Assembly: GCA_963757805.1 (NCBI GenBank)
Contig: CAVWSM010000006.1
Span: forward strand, 496,001 to 560,000
Direction of reading: 5' to 3'
Origin: CAVWSM01 sp963757805
Lineage (GTDB): Bacteria > Actinomycetota > Actinomycetes > Jiangellales > Jiangellaceae
DNA: 64,000 nt
In this document: piece after piece, positions 18,600 to 27,464 of the stretch
Layout of the letters: each line of letters begins with the position of its first letter
Position numbering within the stretch: the stretch's first letter is position 1
Notes under the pieces: generated by a model
Database searches by the model: none
What the model was told of the DNA's origin: nothing
Seen by the model: the letters and a program-made list of their open reading frames with translations, nothing else
Made by a program: the position numbers and the translations under genes

Positions 18600-20384
18600 A
18601 TGAGCATCGTCCTCGACTCTCCGGGCGCGCAGGGCACGTTCCGGCAGGGCACGTTCGACGAGCTCGGCCGGCCCCTCGCGGCGACCACGTTTGTCGTCGT
18701 CGACCTGGAGACGACGGGTGGGTCGCCTGCGGCAGGGGCCGGCATCACCGAGGTGGGGGCGGTCAAGGTCCGCGGCGGGGAGGTGCTCGGCGAGTTTCAG
18801 ACCCTCGTGCGGCCCGGCGAGCCGATCCCACCGTTCATCGCGGTGCTGACGGGCATCACCGACGCGATGGTGGCCGGGGCCCCCCGCATCCAGTCCGTGC
18901 TGCCGGCCTTCCTCGAGTTCGCACAGGGCAGTGTGCTGGTCGCCCACAATGCGCCGTTCGACGTCGGGTTCCTGCGGGCGGCCGCCATCGCGACCGAGCA
19001 TGACTGGCCCGGCTTCGACGTCGTCGACACAGCGCGGCTCGCTCGACGGGTGCTGTTGCGCGACGAGGCGCCCAACTGCAAGCTGTCGACCCTGGCCCGG
19101 GTGTTTCGTGCCCGTGTCACGCCCAACCACCGGGCGCTGACCGACGCGCAGGCCACCGTCGACGTGCTGCACGGCCTCATCGAGCGCCTGGGCAACCAGG
19201 GCGTCCACACGCTCGAGGAGCTGAGCCTGTGGCAGAGCGCGGTGAGTCCGGCCCAGCGGCGCAAGCGCCACCTGGCCGAGGGACTTCCGCACGCGCCGGG
19301 GGTCTACGTGTTCCGCGACGCCGAGCAACGCCCGCTCTATGTCGGCAAGAGTCGCGACCTGCGCACACGGGTGCGCAACTATTTCACCGCGTCCGAGACC
19401 CGCACGCGCATGACCGAGATGGTCGGCCTCGCCACTGAGGTGGTGGGCATCGTCTGTGCCACACCGCTGGAGGCCGAGGTTCGCGAGCTGCGGCTGATCG
19501 CCGAGCACAAGCCGCGCTACAACCGCCGCTCCCGGTTCCCGGAGCGCGCCATGTGGGTCAAGCTCACCGACGAGCCGTTCCCACGCCTGTCGCTGGTGCG
19601 TGAGGTCCGAGAGGACGCCGCCACCTACCTCGGGCCGTTCAACTCCCGGCGGCAAGCCGAGCAGGCGATGACGGCCGTCCACGAGGCGCTGCCGTTACGG
19701 CAGTGCACGACGCGGCTCACGGCCGCCACCCGTGGCAGCGCGTGCGTGCTCGCCGAGCTCGGCCGCTGCGGTGCCCCGTGCACCGGCGCACAGTCCGTCG
19801 ACGACTACGCGTTGGTCGCCGACGCCGCTCGGCAGGCACTGACCTCGGACGCACGCCCCTTGGTCACCCGGCTGCTCGACCGCATCAGGCGGCTGGCGGC
19901 CGGCCAGCGGTTCGAGGATGCGGCGCTGCACCGCGACCGTCTCGCGGCGTTCATCCGCGCGGCCGACCGGGTGCAGCGGGTGGGAGCCCTGTCCCGGCTG
20001 TCCGAGCTGGTCGCCGCGCTGCGCCGACCCGAGGGGGGGTGGGAGCTGCACGTCGTCCGGCACGGGCGGCTCGCGGGCGCCAGCATGGTCCCTCACGGCG
20101 CCGATCCCCGACCCTATGTCGACACACTCCGCGCGACCGCCGAAGCCGTACGGCCCGCACCTGCCCCGCTGCCCGCTGCCACGGTCGAGGAGGCCGAGTG
20201 CATCCTGCGCTGGCTCGACACGGCCGGCGTTCGGCTCGTCGAGGTGTCCGGCGACTGGACGGTGCCCGCACATGGTGCCGGGTCGCAGCGCGGCATCATC
20301 GACGCGGTCGAGACCGACCGTCGCGCCGCCGACCCGTTCGCTGACCGGCGCGGCCTGCGCCCGACACACCAGCCGGCCCGCTAA
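18600..20384 (+). CDS. DEDDh exonuclease-GIY-YIG fusion nuclease
   Basis: A 594-residue two-nuclease protein. Residues about 30-195 are a DnaQ-like DEDDh 3'-5' exonuclease: VVDLETTG (Asp35, Glu37), LVAHNAPFDVGFL and HRALTDAQAT. Residues about 225-310 are a UvrC/Cho-type GIY-YIG endonuclease domain, starting PGVYVFRDAEQRPLYVGKSRDL. A UvrC-like central region with CVLAELGRCGAPCTG follows. The UvrC HhH tail is absent. It matches Rv2191 in position and architecture. It probably acts in DNA repair, but the lesion is not established. The ATG is at 18600, divergent from the zinc-ribbon gene. Confidence 0.85.
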   Translation: MSIVLDSPGAQGTFRQGTFDELGRPLAATTFVVVDLETTGGSPAAGAGITEVGAVKVRGGEVLGEFQTLVRPGEPIPPFIAVLTGITDAMVAGAPRIQSVLPAFLEFAQGSVLVAHNAPFDVGFLRAAAIATEHDWPGFDVVDTARLARRVLLRDEAPNCKLSTLARVFRARVTPNHRALTDAQATVDVLHGLIERLGNQGVHTLEELSLWQSAVSPAQRRKRHLAEGLPHAPGVYVFRDAEQRPLYVGKSRDLRTRVRNYFTASETRTRMTEMVGLATEVVGIVCATPLEAEVRELRLIAEHKPRYNRRSRFPERAMWVKLTDEPFPRLSLVREVREDAATYLGPFNSRRQAEQAMTAVHEALPLRQCTTRLTAATRGSACVLAELGRCGAPCTGAQSVDDYALVADAARQALTSDARPLVTRLLDRIRRLAAGQRFEDAALHRDRLAAFIRAADRVQRVGALSRLSELVAALRRPEGGWELHVVRHGRLAGASMVPHGADPRPYVDTLRATAEAVRPAPAPLPAATVEEAECILRWLDTAGVRLVEVSGDWTVPAHGAGSQRGIIDAVETDRRAADPFADRRGLRPTHQPAR

Positions 20385-20538
20385 GCCAGCGCACCTCTGG
20401 GCTTTGCCCGCAACGTCCGAGCCACCTGCTGGATAGCGCTCGCATCTTCGGACGCTAGACAGGTGGCCCCGTCGACTCCCGCGCGGCCACACCCGCCGCT
20501 AGGCTCGCGCCGAGCAGTCAGCGCTGGGAGGACCGCGA

Positions 20539-20826
20539 GTGATCACCGCCATCGTGTTCGTGCAGGCCGATGTCGCCCGCATCCCCGAGGTTGCTGAGGC
20601 AATCGCGGGGCTCGACGGAGTGAGCGAGGTCTATTCGGTGACCGGCGAGCTCGACCTGATCGCCATGGTCCGCGTCCGCAGCCATGAAGACGTCGCCGAA
20701 GTCGTCGCGGACCGCCTCAACAAGGTGCCCGGCGTAATCGACACGGAGACGCACATCGCGTTCCGCACGTATTCGCGGCACGATCTGGAAGCCGCGTTCT
20801 CGCTGGGCGCCGAGGCCGCTGACTGA
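20539..20826 (+). CDS. Lrp/AsnC ligand-binding (RAM) domain protein
   Basis: A 95-residue stand-alone RAM domain without the usual N-terminal HTH. It begins ITAIVFVQADVARIPEVAEA and continues with the canonical VSEVYSVTGELDLIAMVRV strand pair. Stand-alone RAM proteins bind amino acids and can modulate full-length Lrp regulators or sense metabolites. The GTG start at 20539 follows GGGAGGACC at good spacing. The gene converges on trpD, and two copies of a palindromic repeat separate them. Confidence 0.85.
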   Translation: MITAIVFVQADVARIPEVAEAIAGLDGVSEVYSVTGELDLIAMVRVRSHEDVAEVVADRLNKVPGVIDTETHIAFRTYSRHDLEAAFSLGAEAAD

Positions 20827-20867
20827 GTCAGCCCGCCGCGCAAACGGCATAGCGCGCCCGGGATCTA

Positions 20868-20917
20868 GCACCACGGGGCGCGGATCGGTCGCTATAGCAA
20901 CGCTGGGGCGCCCCAGC
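20868..20917. repeat. Dispersed palindromic repeat, copy A
   Basis: A copy of a ~45-50 bp element with the core CTATAGCAACGCTGGGGCG followed by CCCCAGC. A 5' GGGGCGC (20875-20881) can pair with the terminal GCGCCCC, and CTGGGGCGCCCCAG is itself a palindrome. It lies between convergent genes and may serve as a bidirectional terminator or REP-like element. Copy B starts 14 bp downstream in the same orientation. Confidence 0.75.
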
Positions 20918-20931
20918 ACACCCGGGCTGCG

Positions 20932-20980
20932 GCACCACGGGGCGCAATTGGTCGCTATAGCAACGCTGGGGCGCCCCAGC
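20932..20980. repeat. Dispersed palindromic repeat, copy B
   Basis: The second tandem copy, nearly identical to copy A (GCACCACGGGGCGC, then a short variable stretch, then TCGCTATAGCAACGCTGGGG and CGCCCCAGC). It ends 11 bp before the trpD stop. The two copies differ only around the variable AATTGG/GGATCGG segment. Confidence 0.75.
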
Positions 20981-20991
20981 GCCGGGGCGCC

Positions 20992-22041
20992 TCAGGCTGC
21001 TGAGCTGGCCGTCACCCATCGGTCCAGCACATCGGCGGCGGCGCCGCTGTCGACCGAGTCCGCAGCCCGCTCGAGCACACCGGCTACCTGCGCGCCCAGG
21101 TCGCCGGCTTGTGGCGTCACCGACATGTCGTACGCGACCAGCGCGGCCGCGGCGTTTAGCAGCACCGCGTCCCGGACGGGTCCGCGCTCCCCCGCCAGCA
21201 ACCGCCGTACGACGTCGGCGTTGTAGGGCGCGTCAGCGCCTCGCAACGAGGCCGGCTCCGCCGCCGCGATGCCAATGTCCGCCGGGTCGAGCACGGTTTC
21301 TGTCACCAAGCCGTCCCGCACCACCCACACGCGGGACGTAGTGGTCGTCGTCAGCTCATCGAGCCCGTCGTCACCGCGGAACACCAACGCCGACACGCCG
21401 CGCCGCGCAAGGACTCCGGCCACGATCCCCGCCATGCGCAGGTCGGCCACACCGATGGCCGCGATAGATACCCGCGCCGGATTGGTCAGCGGCCCGAGGA
21501 AGTTGAACGGTGTCAGCACACCCAGCTCGCGCCGCGGCACCGCGGTGTGCCGCAATGCCGGGTGGAACACCGGCGCGAAGCAGAAGGTGATCCCAACCTC
21601 GACCGCCAGGCGCGCGACGTCAGCCGGCGTCAGGTCCAGCCGCACGCCGAGCTCCTCGAGCACGTCCGCCGTCCCGCACGACGACGAGGCCGCACGGTTG
21701 CCGTGCTTGACCACCCGCGCACCGGTGCCCGCGACGACCAGGGCCGCCATCGTCGAGATGTTGACCGTGTGCGCGCGGTCGCCACCCGTGCCCACGACGT
21801 CCACGGCGGGCCCGGGGACCTCTAGCGGTGTGGCGTGGGCGTACATCGTGCGTACGAGGCCCTCGATCTCCTCGACCGACTCTCCCTTGGCCCGCAGGGC
21901 CACCGCAAAGCCGGCGATCTGCGCCGATGTCGCCTCGCCGCGCATGATGACGTCCATCGCCCAGGCCGTGGCGTCAGCCGCCAGGCTCTCCCCCCGGATC
22001 AGCGAGGAGAGCACGGTAGGCCAGTCGAATCGCTCCCCCAC
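20992..22041 (-). CDS. trpD: Anthranilate phosphoribosyltransferase
   Basis: Transfers the phosphoribosyl group of PRPP to anthranilate, the second committed step of tryptophan synthesis. The 349-residue length is normal. Conserved features are the PRPP/Mg site VDVVGTGGDRAHTVNIST, KHGNRAASSSCGTADVLEELG (anthranilate site) and TPFNFLGPLTNPA. It is not clustered with other trp genes. Its placement between the DEDDh nuclease and ctaE is the same as Rv2192c in mycobacteria. Confidence 0.95.
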   Translation of the reverse strand: MGERFDWPTVLSSLIRGESLAADATAWAMDVIMRGEATSAQIAGFAVALRAKGESVEEIEGLVRTMYAHATPLEVPGPAVDVVGTGGDRAHTVNISTMAALVVAGTGARVVKHGNRAASSSCGTADVLEELGVRLDLTPADVARLAVEVGITFCFAPVFHPALRHTAVPRRELGVLTPFNFLGPLTNPARVSIAAIGVADLRMAGIVAGVLARRGVSALVFRGDDGLDELTTTTTSRVWVVRDGLVTETVLDPADIGIAAAEPASLRGADAPYNADVVRRLLAGERGPVRDAVLLNAAAALVAYDMSVTPQAGDLGAQVAGVLERAADSVDSGAAADVLDRWVTASSAA

Positions 22042-22092
22042 GAGGGGCCTCCACTCACGCCGTCAGCGAGTCAATCAGTCGGTCACGAAGCG

Positions 22093-22497
22093 TCATGGTC
22101 GAGCGGTCAACCCGCTCTTGCCGAGCCGCCCGCGCATGAGGTCGGCGACCGCGTTGGCAATGGCCATCGGGTCGAGCGGGTAGGGCACAACCGCCTCCGC
22201 CTGCGACCACGTGGCCAGCCAGGCGTCATCGGCGCGGCCGATGAGCAGCAGCACCGGCGGCGCCTGGTAGACCTCGTCCTTGATCTGCTTGGCGATGCCC
22301 ATGCCGCCCGCGGGCACCGCCTCACCGTCGAGCACGGCAACGTCGATGCGCCCCGAGCTGATCTCCTTGAGCGTGATCGGCTCCGTGGCACACTCCACGA
22401 ACTCGACCCGCGGCACGTCGGGGGCCGGACGCCGCCCGATCGCCAACCGGACCTGCTCGCGAGTCGTCCGATCGTCGCTGTAGACGAGGATCGTCAT
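22093..22497 (-). CDS. Atypical receiver-domain protein
   Basis: A single receiver-like domain of about 134 residues with no output domain. TILVYSDDRTTREQV carries the acidic pair and IDVAVLDGEAVPAGG the acceptor Asp. The conserved Lys region reads AEAVVPYPLDP, so the usual catalytic lysine is missing. ATG 22497 is chosen because the sequence from MTILVYSDD onward matches the family; an in-frame ATG at 22536 adds 13 low-complexity residues. It is likely a phosphorylation-independent or stand-alone regulator. It sits divergently beside ctaE, so a role in respiratory gene control is possible but unproven. Confidence 0.72.
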   Translation of the reverse strand: MTILVYSDDRTTREQVRLAIGRRPAPDVPRVEFVECATEPITLKEISSGRIDVAVLDGEAVPAGGMGIAKQIKDEVYQAPPVLLLIGRADDAWLATWSQAEAVVPYPLDPMAIANAVADLMRGRLGKSGLTARP

Positions 22498-22760
22498 CGT
22501 CTGCTCAGGCGCGTTCGCGCCGGCGTGGCTGTCCATCCAGATCCTCGTTCCGGCCGTCGCCCAGTCGGCGCGATCGCGCCTGGTTGGGCCAGTGTGCTCG
22601 CATTTCGATCAGGTACGTCGGGATGCTACCGGCGGTCTGCGCCGAGGCGGGATCTGGACCTCTGCGACGTGGGTCGGGCGACGGTGTCGCGAACCCTCAG
22701 AGAAGGACCGGAAACGCCGAATCCGGGGTGCGGGTGTCAGCGCGGCCGGGGACCGACATA

Positions 22761-23408
22761 ATGACGCCCGTGGCCACCGCATCGGCAGTCGACCGACCCA
22801 ACGCAGCGGAGCTCCCCGGGCGCCCCGCGATGGTCGCCGTGGGGACCATCGTGTGGCTCGCCTCCGAGCTCATGTTCTTCGCTGCGCTGTTCGCGATCTA
22901 CTTCACGATCCGGCAGGTCGCACCCGAACTTTGGGACACCGACCCCGAGCTGCTCAACATCCCGTTCTCGCTCACCAACACCACGATCCTGGTGCTGTCG
23001 TCCGTGACCTGCCAGGCCGGCGTCTACGCCGCTGAGCGCGGCCAGGTGAGTCGCCTCGGCGGTCCGCTGGACTTCATGCGCTGGGGTCTGCGTGAGTGGT
23101 TCATCCTGACGTTCATCATGGGATCGCTGTTCATCGCCGGCCAGATCTACGAGTACGCACAGCTGGTGGGCGAGGGGCTCACCCTGAGCTCCGACCCGTA
23201 CGGCTCGATCTTCTATCTCGCGACCGGTTTCCACGGACTGCACGTCACTGGCGGTCTGTTCGCGTTCCTCCTCGTGCTCGGGCGCACCTATATGGCGCGC
23301 CGCTTCACCTACGAGCAAGCCACGGGCGCCATCGTCGTCTCTTACTACTGGCACTTCGTCGACGTCGTGTGGATCGCGCTCTACCTGACCATCTACATCA
23401 TCCGTTGA
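22761..23408 (+). CDS. ctaE: Cytochrome c oxidase subunit III
   Basis: A polytopic membrane subunit of the aa3 oxidase, 215 residues with five hydrophobic helices in the usual actinobacterial form. Conserved segments include WLASELMFFAALFAIYF, FYLATGFHGLHVTGGL and SYYWHFVDVVWIALY, all typical of CtaE. The ATG at 22761 is chosen over the long upstream extension. It is the first gene of ctaE-qcrC-qcrA-qcrB, which joins oxidase and bc1 genes as expected for the actinobacterial bcc-aa3 supercomplex. Confidence 0.95.
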   Translation: MTPVATASAVDRPNAAELPGRPAMVAVGTIVWLASELMFFAALFAIYFTIRQVAPELWDTDPELLNIPFSLTNTTILVLSSVTCQAGVYAAERGQVSRLGGPLDFMRWGLREWFILTFIMGSLFIAGQIYEYAQLVGEGLTLSSDPYGSIFYLATGFHGLHVTGGLFAFLLVLGRTYMARRFTYEQATGAIVVSYYWHFVDVVWIALYLTIYIIR

Positions 23409-23431
23409 GTCTCGAGCAGACAAGGCCTGTT

Positions 23432-24232
23432 GTGTCCGCAGTCTCTGCCAGGCGCCGGCATCCGGCAGCGGCGATCGTCGTCCTCCTGCTCGGCCTCGTC
23501 GCGCTCGGCAGCATCTACGCCGCCTTTGCGCCCGCGAGCAAGGCCGACACCGCCGCAGCCACCTCGACTCAGGTCGAGGAAGGCAAGAAGCTGTTCGCCA
23601 TCGGCTGCGCGTCGTGCCACGGACTCAACGGAGAAGGTGTCCGCCTCGCTGACGGCACTGTCCTCGGTCCGACGCTGGTCGGTGTGGGCGCCGCCGCCGT
23701 CGACTTCCAGGTGGGTACGGGCCGCATGCCGGCGACCGGACCCAGCGCACAGATCCCGGACAAGCCCGTCGCTTACACGGACGAGCAGATCCAGACGCTG
23801 GCTGCGTACGTTGCCTCACTCGGCCCAGGTCCGCAGATCCCCAACGCCGACCAGTACGACCCAGCGGCCGGCGACCCGTCCGTGGGCGGCGAGCTCTACC
23901 GCACCAACTGCGCCGCCTGTCACAACACCTCGGGTCAAGGTGGCGCGCTCTCGTTCGGCAAGTTCGCGCCGAAGCTCACGGGTGTCGACCCGAAGCACAT
24001 GTACGAAGCGATGATCACCGGTCCGCAGGGGATGCCGGTCTTCAGTGACCGGAGCCTCCCCACCGAGGACAAGCAGGACATCATCGCGTTCCTCACCAAC
24101 ATCGAGGACGAGCCCAACCCGGGCGGCCTCGGCATCGGCCGGTCCGGACCGGTGAGCGAGGGCCTGTGGGGCTGGATCGTCGGCATCGGCGGCCTCGTCA
24201 TCGCTGCCGTCTGGATCACCGCCAAGCACTAG
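23432..24232 (+). CDS. qcrC: Diheme cytochrome c subunit of the bcc complex
   Basis: A membrane-anchored diheme cytochrome c that carries electrons from the bc1-type complex straight to the aa3 oxidase. It has an N-terminal TM anchor (AAAIVVLLLGLVALGSIYA), two CxxCH heme sites (GCASCHGLNGEG and NCAACHNTSGQG) and a C-terminal TM helix (LWGWIVGIGGLVIAAVWIT). 266 residues from GTG 23432. The two-heme form replaces soluble cytochrome c in actinobacteria. It lies 23 bp after ctaE. Confidence 0.95.
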   Translation: MSAVSARRRHPAAAIVVLLLGLVALGSIYAAFAPASKADTAAATSTQVEEGKKLFAIGCASCHGLNGEGVRLADGTVLGPTLVGVGAAAVDFQVGTGRMPATGPSAQIPDKPVAYTDEQIQTLAAYVASLGPGPQIPNADQYDPAAGDPSVGGELYRTNCAACHNTSGQGGALSFGKFAPKLTGVDPKHMYEAMITGPQGMPVFSDRSLPTEDKQDIIAFLTNIEDEPNPGGLGIGRSGPVSEGLWGWIVGIGGLVIAAVWITAKH

Positions 24233-24269
24233 TGACCACACCATTCGCGGAACTCATGAGAAGCGAGCG

Positions 24270-25292
24270 ATGAGCACCGATTCCAGAGAGCTGGAGCAGG
24301 CCGGCCAGGTCGGCGACCCGATCCCCGACCCTGGGCTGCCGCCGCACGAGCCGCGGCTCACGGACGTCGACCCGGTCGCCAACAAGAGCGCGGAGCGGCA
24401 GGTCGCAGCTCTGTTCGGCCTCGCGACCCTCGCGACGCTTGGCTTCCTGGTCGCCTACTTCGCACTGCCGCTCATCGACGGCGACGTACGCCGGACCCAG
24501 ATGTCCAACCTGTGGCTCGGTGGCACGTTGGCCGTGGCCATGCTCGGCATCGGCTTTGGTGCCGTCCACTGGGCGAAGAAGATCATGACAAGCCCGGAGC
24601 TGGTGCAGGAGCGGCATGTCCTCGCGTCCGACCCGCAGACTCGCGAGCAGGCGCTCGCCGCCTGGGATGCCGGCGTCCAGGAGTCGGGGTTCGGGCGCCG
24701 CAAGATGATCCGCAACTCGCTGATCGGTGCGATGGCACTGCTTCCGCTGCCCGCGGTGGTGCTGCTCCGCGATCTCGGCCCGCTGCCGGGCAACGTCAAG
24801 TCGCATACGTTCCTCTGGGAGGAGGGTGTGCGCATGGTCACCGACATCACTTTCCGTCCGGTCCGCCCGGCCGACGTCGAGCTGGGCGCCATCGTCAACG
24901 TGATGCCGGAGACGTTCGAGGAGCTGCCCGAGCACGGCCCCGACCGCGCGATCGCCCGCAGCAAGGTGCCGGTGATCCTGGTGCGCATCGAGGAGGACGA
25001 ACTGAGCATCGCCCCGGGCAGGGAAAACTGGCAGGTCGACGGCATCCTCGCCTACTCCAAGATCTGCACCCACGTCGGTTGCCCGATCAACCTGTACGAG
25101 CAGCAGACACACCACCTGCTCTGCCCGTGCCACCAGTCCACCTTCGACCTCGCCGACAACGGGAAGGTCATCTTCGGCCCGGCTGCCCGCAGCCTGCCGC
25201 AGCTGCCGATCTTCATCGACGACGAGGGCTATCTCGCCGCGCGGAGCGACTTCACCGAGCCCGTCGGCCCTAGCTTCTGGGAGCGGGATTGA
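24270..25292 (+). CDS. qcrA: Rieske [2Fe-2S] subunit of the bcc complex
   Basis: The iron-sulfur protein of the menaquinol:cytochrome c reductase. Three TM helices in the first half (actinobacterial type, about residues 43-70, 80-100 and 143-165) precede a Rieske domain with cluster ligands in CTHVGCPIN and CPCHQSTFDL. 340 residues. The stop overlaps the qcrB start. The start is ATG after GAAGCGAGCG. Confidence 0.95.
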   Translation: MSTDSRELEQAGQVGDPIPDPGLPPHEPRLTDVDPVANKSAERQVAALFGLATLATLGFLVAYFALPLIDGDVRRTQMSNLWLGGTLAVAMLGIGFGAVHWAKKIMTSPELVQERHVLASDPQTREQALAAWDAGVQESGFGRRKMIRNSLIGAMALLPLPAVVLLRDLGPLPGNVKSHTFLWEEGVRMVTDITFRPVRPADVELGAIVNVMPETFEELPEHGPDRAIARSKVPVILVRIEEDELSIAPGRENWQVDGILAYSKICTHVGCPINLYEQQTHHLLCPCHQSTFDLADNGKVIFGPAARSLPQLPIFIDDEGYLAARSDFTEPVGPSFWERD

Positions 25293-26955
25293 GCGCCTTG
25301 TACGACGCCACGGGCAAGGTCGTCGGCGGGGTCGACGACCGGCTCACCATCTCCGTCTGGCTCAAGCGCAATATGCGCAAGGTCTTCCCCGACCACTGGT
25401 CGTTCCTGCTCGGGGAGATCGCGCTTTTCAGCTTCATCTTGCTGCTGCTGTCGGGCGCCTTTCTGACGCTGTGGTTCAAGCCCTCGATGGCCGAGGTGAC
25501 GTACGAGGGGTCGTACGCCGCACTTCGCGACGTGCAGATGTCCGAGGCGTTCGCGTCGACGCTCGACATCTCGTTCGACGTCCGAGGTGGCCTGCTCATG
25601 CGGCAGATCCACCACTGGGCGGCGCTGGTGTTCATCTCGGCGATGGTCGTGCACGCCACCCGCATCCTGCTGACCGGTGCGTTCCGCAAGCCGCGTGAGA
25701 TCAACTACACCATCGGCATTCTGATGCTCATCCTCGGCGTGGTCGAAGGCTTTGCCGGCTACTCGCTGCCGGATGACCTGCTGTCGGGATCCGGGCTGCG
25801 CATCGCGGATGGCATCATCCTGGCGACGCCGATCGTCGGCACCTACATGTCGTTCTTCTTGTTCGGTGGCGAGTTTCCGGGCGACGAAATCATCCCGCGC
25901 CTGTTCATCGTGCACGTGCTGCTCATCCCAGGCATGCTGCTCGCGCTGGTAGCGCTGCATCTGATCATCCTCTGGTATCAGAAACACACCCACTGGACAG
26001 GCGCGGGCAAGACGGAGCACAACGTCGTCGGACCCCCGTTCTTCCCGATCTACGTAGCGAAGGCCGGCGGCTTCCAGTTCATCGTCTGGGGCGTCATCGC
26101 GGCCATGGGGGCATTCCTCCAGATCAACCCGGTGTGGATCTGGGGGCCGTACAGCGCCTCAGAAGTCAGTGCCGGCACCCAGCCGGACTGGTACATGGGC
26201 TGGCTCGACGGCCTGTTACGCATCATGCCCAACTGGGAGACGCACTGGTTCGGCTTCACCTGGAGCTGGAACATCCTGGTCCCGGCGCAGATCATCCCGG
26301 GCATCCTCATCGGAGTCTTGCTGGCCTACCCGTGGATCGAGCAGTTCGTCACCGGCGACCGACGTGAGCACCACACGCTCCAGCGACCGCGCAACCAACC
26401 GGTCCGCACGGGCCTCATCGCAGCGCTGGCGACGTTCATCATCCTGGGCCTGTTCGGTGGCGGAAACGACTTCATCGCGCTGATCTTCCACGTGCCGATC
26501 AACACGATCACGTGGGCGCTACGGATCCTGATCTTTGTCGGGCCAGCTGATCGCGTTCATCGTGACCAAACGCATCTGCCTCGGTCTGCAGCGCCGCGAC
26601 AGGGAGAAGATCCTGCACGGCTACGAGACGGGCGTGGTCCAGCGGCTGCCGCATGGCGAGTTCGTCGAGGTGCACGGGCCGCTGGACACCGAGGAGGCCT
26701 ATGTGCTCGCGGCGCATCCGCGCGAGGTGCCGCACGAGGTCGGGCCGGCCACCGACGAGCGCGGCATCCCGGCACCAAACCGCCGCGTCGAGAGGTGTCC
26801 GCGCGAAGTTGTCGGAGGCCTACTACGGCGATCTTGTACAGAAGCCGACGGTCGAGGAATACAACGCCGCGCAGCATCACCACGCCGTGGAGGAGCTCGA
26901 GGCCGGCGGTGAGGAAGCTGTCGAGGGGCCAGGCGAGATAACCCGCGGCCACTGA
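25289..26955 (+). CDS. qcrB: Cytochrome b subunit of the bcc complex (two frameshifts)
   Basis: The quinone-binding, diheme cytochrome b. Heme-ligand histidines lie in MRQIHHWAALVFISAMVVHA and in LFIVHVLLIPGMLLALVALH, and the Qo motif region is present around TQPDWYMGWLDGLLRIMP. The frame breaks near 26540 (one extra G in GTCGGGCCAG; repair gives IFVGQLIAFIVTKRICLGL) and again near 26785, after which the tail reads KLSEAYYGDLVQKPTVEE and ends at 26955. Breaks in an essential subunit argue for sequence error. Start overlaps qcrA by 4 bp. Confidence 0.92.
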
Positions 26956-26980
26956 GTCGGGCTCCGACCGCCCCCGCAGC

Positions 26981-27040
26981 GAGTTGTCAGGTTGTCAGAC
27001 CGGCTGACCTGCAAGGATTCCGCCAGCCACCTGACAACTC
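26981..27040. repeat. Inverted and direct repeats after qcrB
   Basis: GAGTTGTCAGGT (26981-26992) and ACCTGACAACTC (27029-27040) form a perfect 12-bp inverted repeat. Inside it, GTTGTCAG occurs twice in tandem and a nested GTCAG/CTGAC pair (around an ACCGG loop) can form a smaller stem. The site lies 25 bp after qcrB. It may be a terminator or processing site for the ctaE-qcrCAB transcript, or an operator for the small gene that follows. There is no T tract. Confidence 0.5.
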
Positions 27041-27070
27041 GTGGCAACACCCGATCCGAGGAGCAGATGC

Positions 27071-27445
27071 GTGTCCGATAACGTCTTCGCCCAGCGAGCG
27101 GCCGGGTTGCGCAGCTCGCAGACGCTCGCGGCCACTGCGGCTGCGACGGCCGCGGTCAACATGTTCGGATCCGCGCCGTGGACGACCGCCGCCTACCTCG
27201 GACTGCAGGCTTCGCCGATCCAGCTCAACACCAGCGCAGCGTGGGTCTCGTTCACCGCGGTGGTGCTCGGGTGGTTGGTCCCGGTCGTGCTGGCGTGGCT
27301 CGCGCTGAGAGGGCGCACCAACAGCACACCCGCCTGGGTTGGCACGGCGGCGGCGTCCGTCGTCCTGGTCGCGCTACTGCATATCGGTTTCGTGGCCATC
27401 AACGCCGTCGTCACCGAAGGCTGGCAGTTGTCGGGCGGCATCTGA
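27071..27445 (+). CDS. Small integral membrane protein of unknown function
   Basis: 124 residues from GTG 27071, which is preceded by GAGGAG at ideal spacing. Three hydrophobic segments are visible: a weak one near TLAATAAATAAVNMFG, then WVSFTAVVLGWLVPVVLAWLAL and ASVVLVALLHIGFVAINAVV. I do not recognise the family. It sits between the qcr operon and a convergent anti-sigma factor. A link to either is not shown. Confidence 0.55.
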   Translation: MSDNVFAQRAAGLRSSQTLAATAAATAAVNMFGSAPWTTAAYLGLQASPIQLNTSAAWVSFTAVVLGWLVPVVLAWLALRGRTNSTPAWVGTAAASVVLVALLHIGFVAINAVVTEGWQLSGGI

Positions 27446-27464
27446 CCTGGGGCCTGGTCCCGGT

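Noticed and set aside
20850..20990. CRISPR-like array (two repeats with a short spacer)
   Set aside because: Only two units with a 14-bp spacer; other copies are dispersed singly and there are no cas genes.
26530..26800. Programmed ribosomal frameshifting in qcrB and other genes
   Set aside because: No slippery heptamer or downstream structure is consistently present, and the same +1 signature occurs in many unrelated genes.
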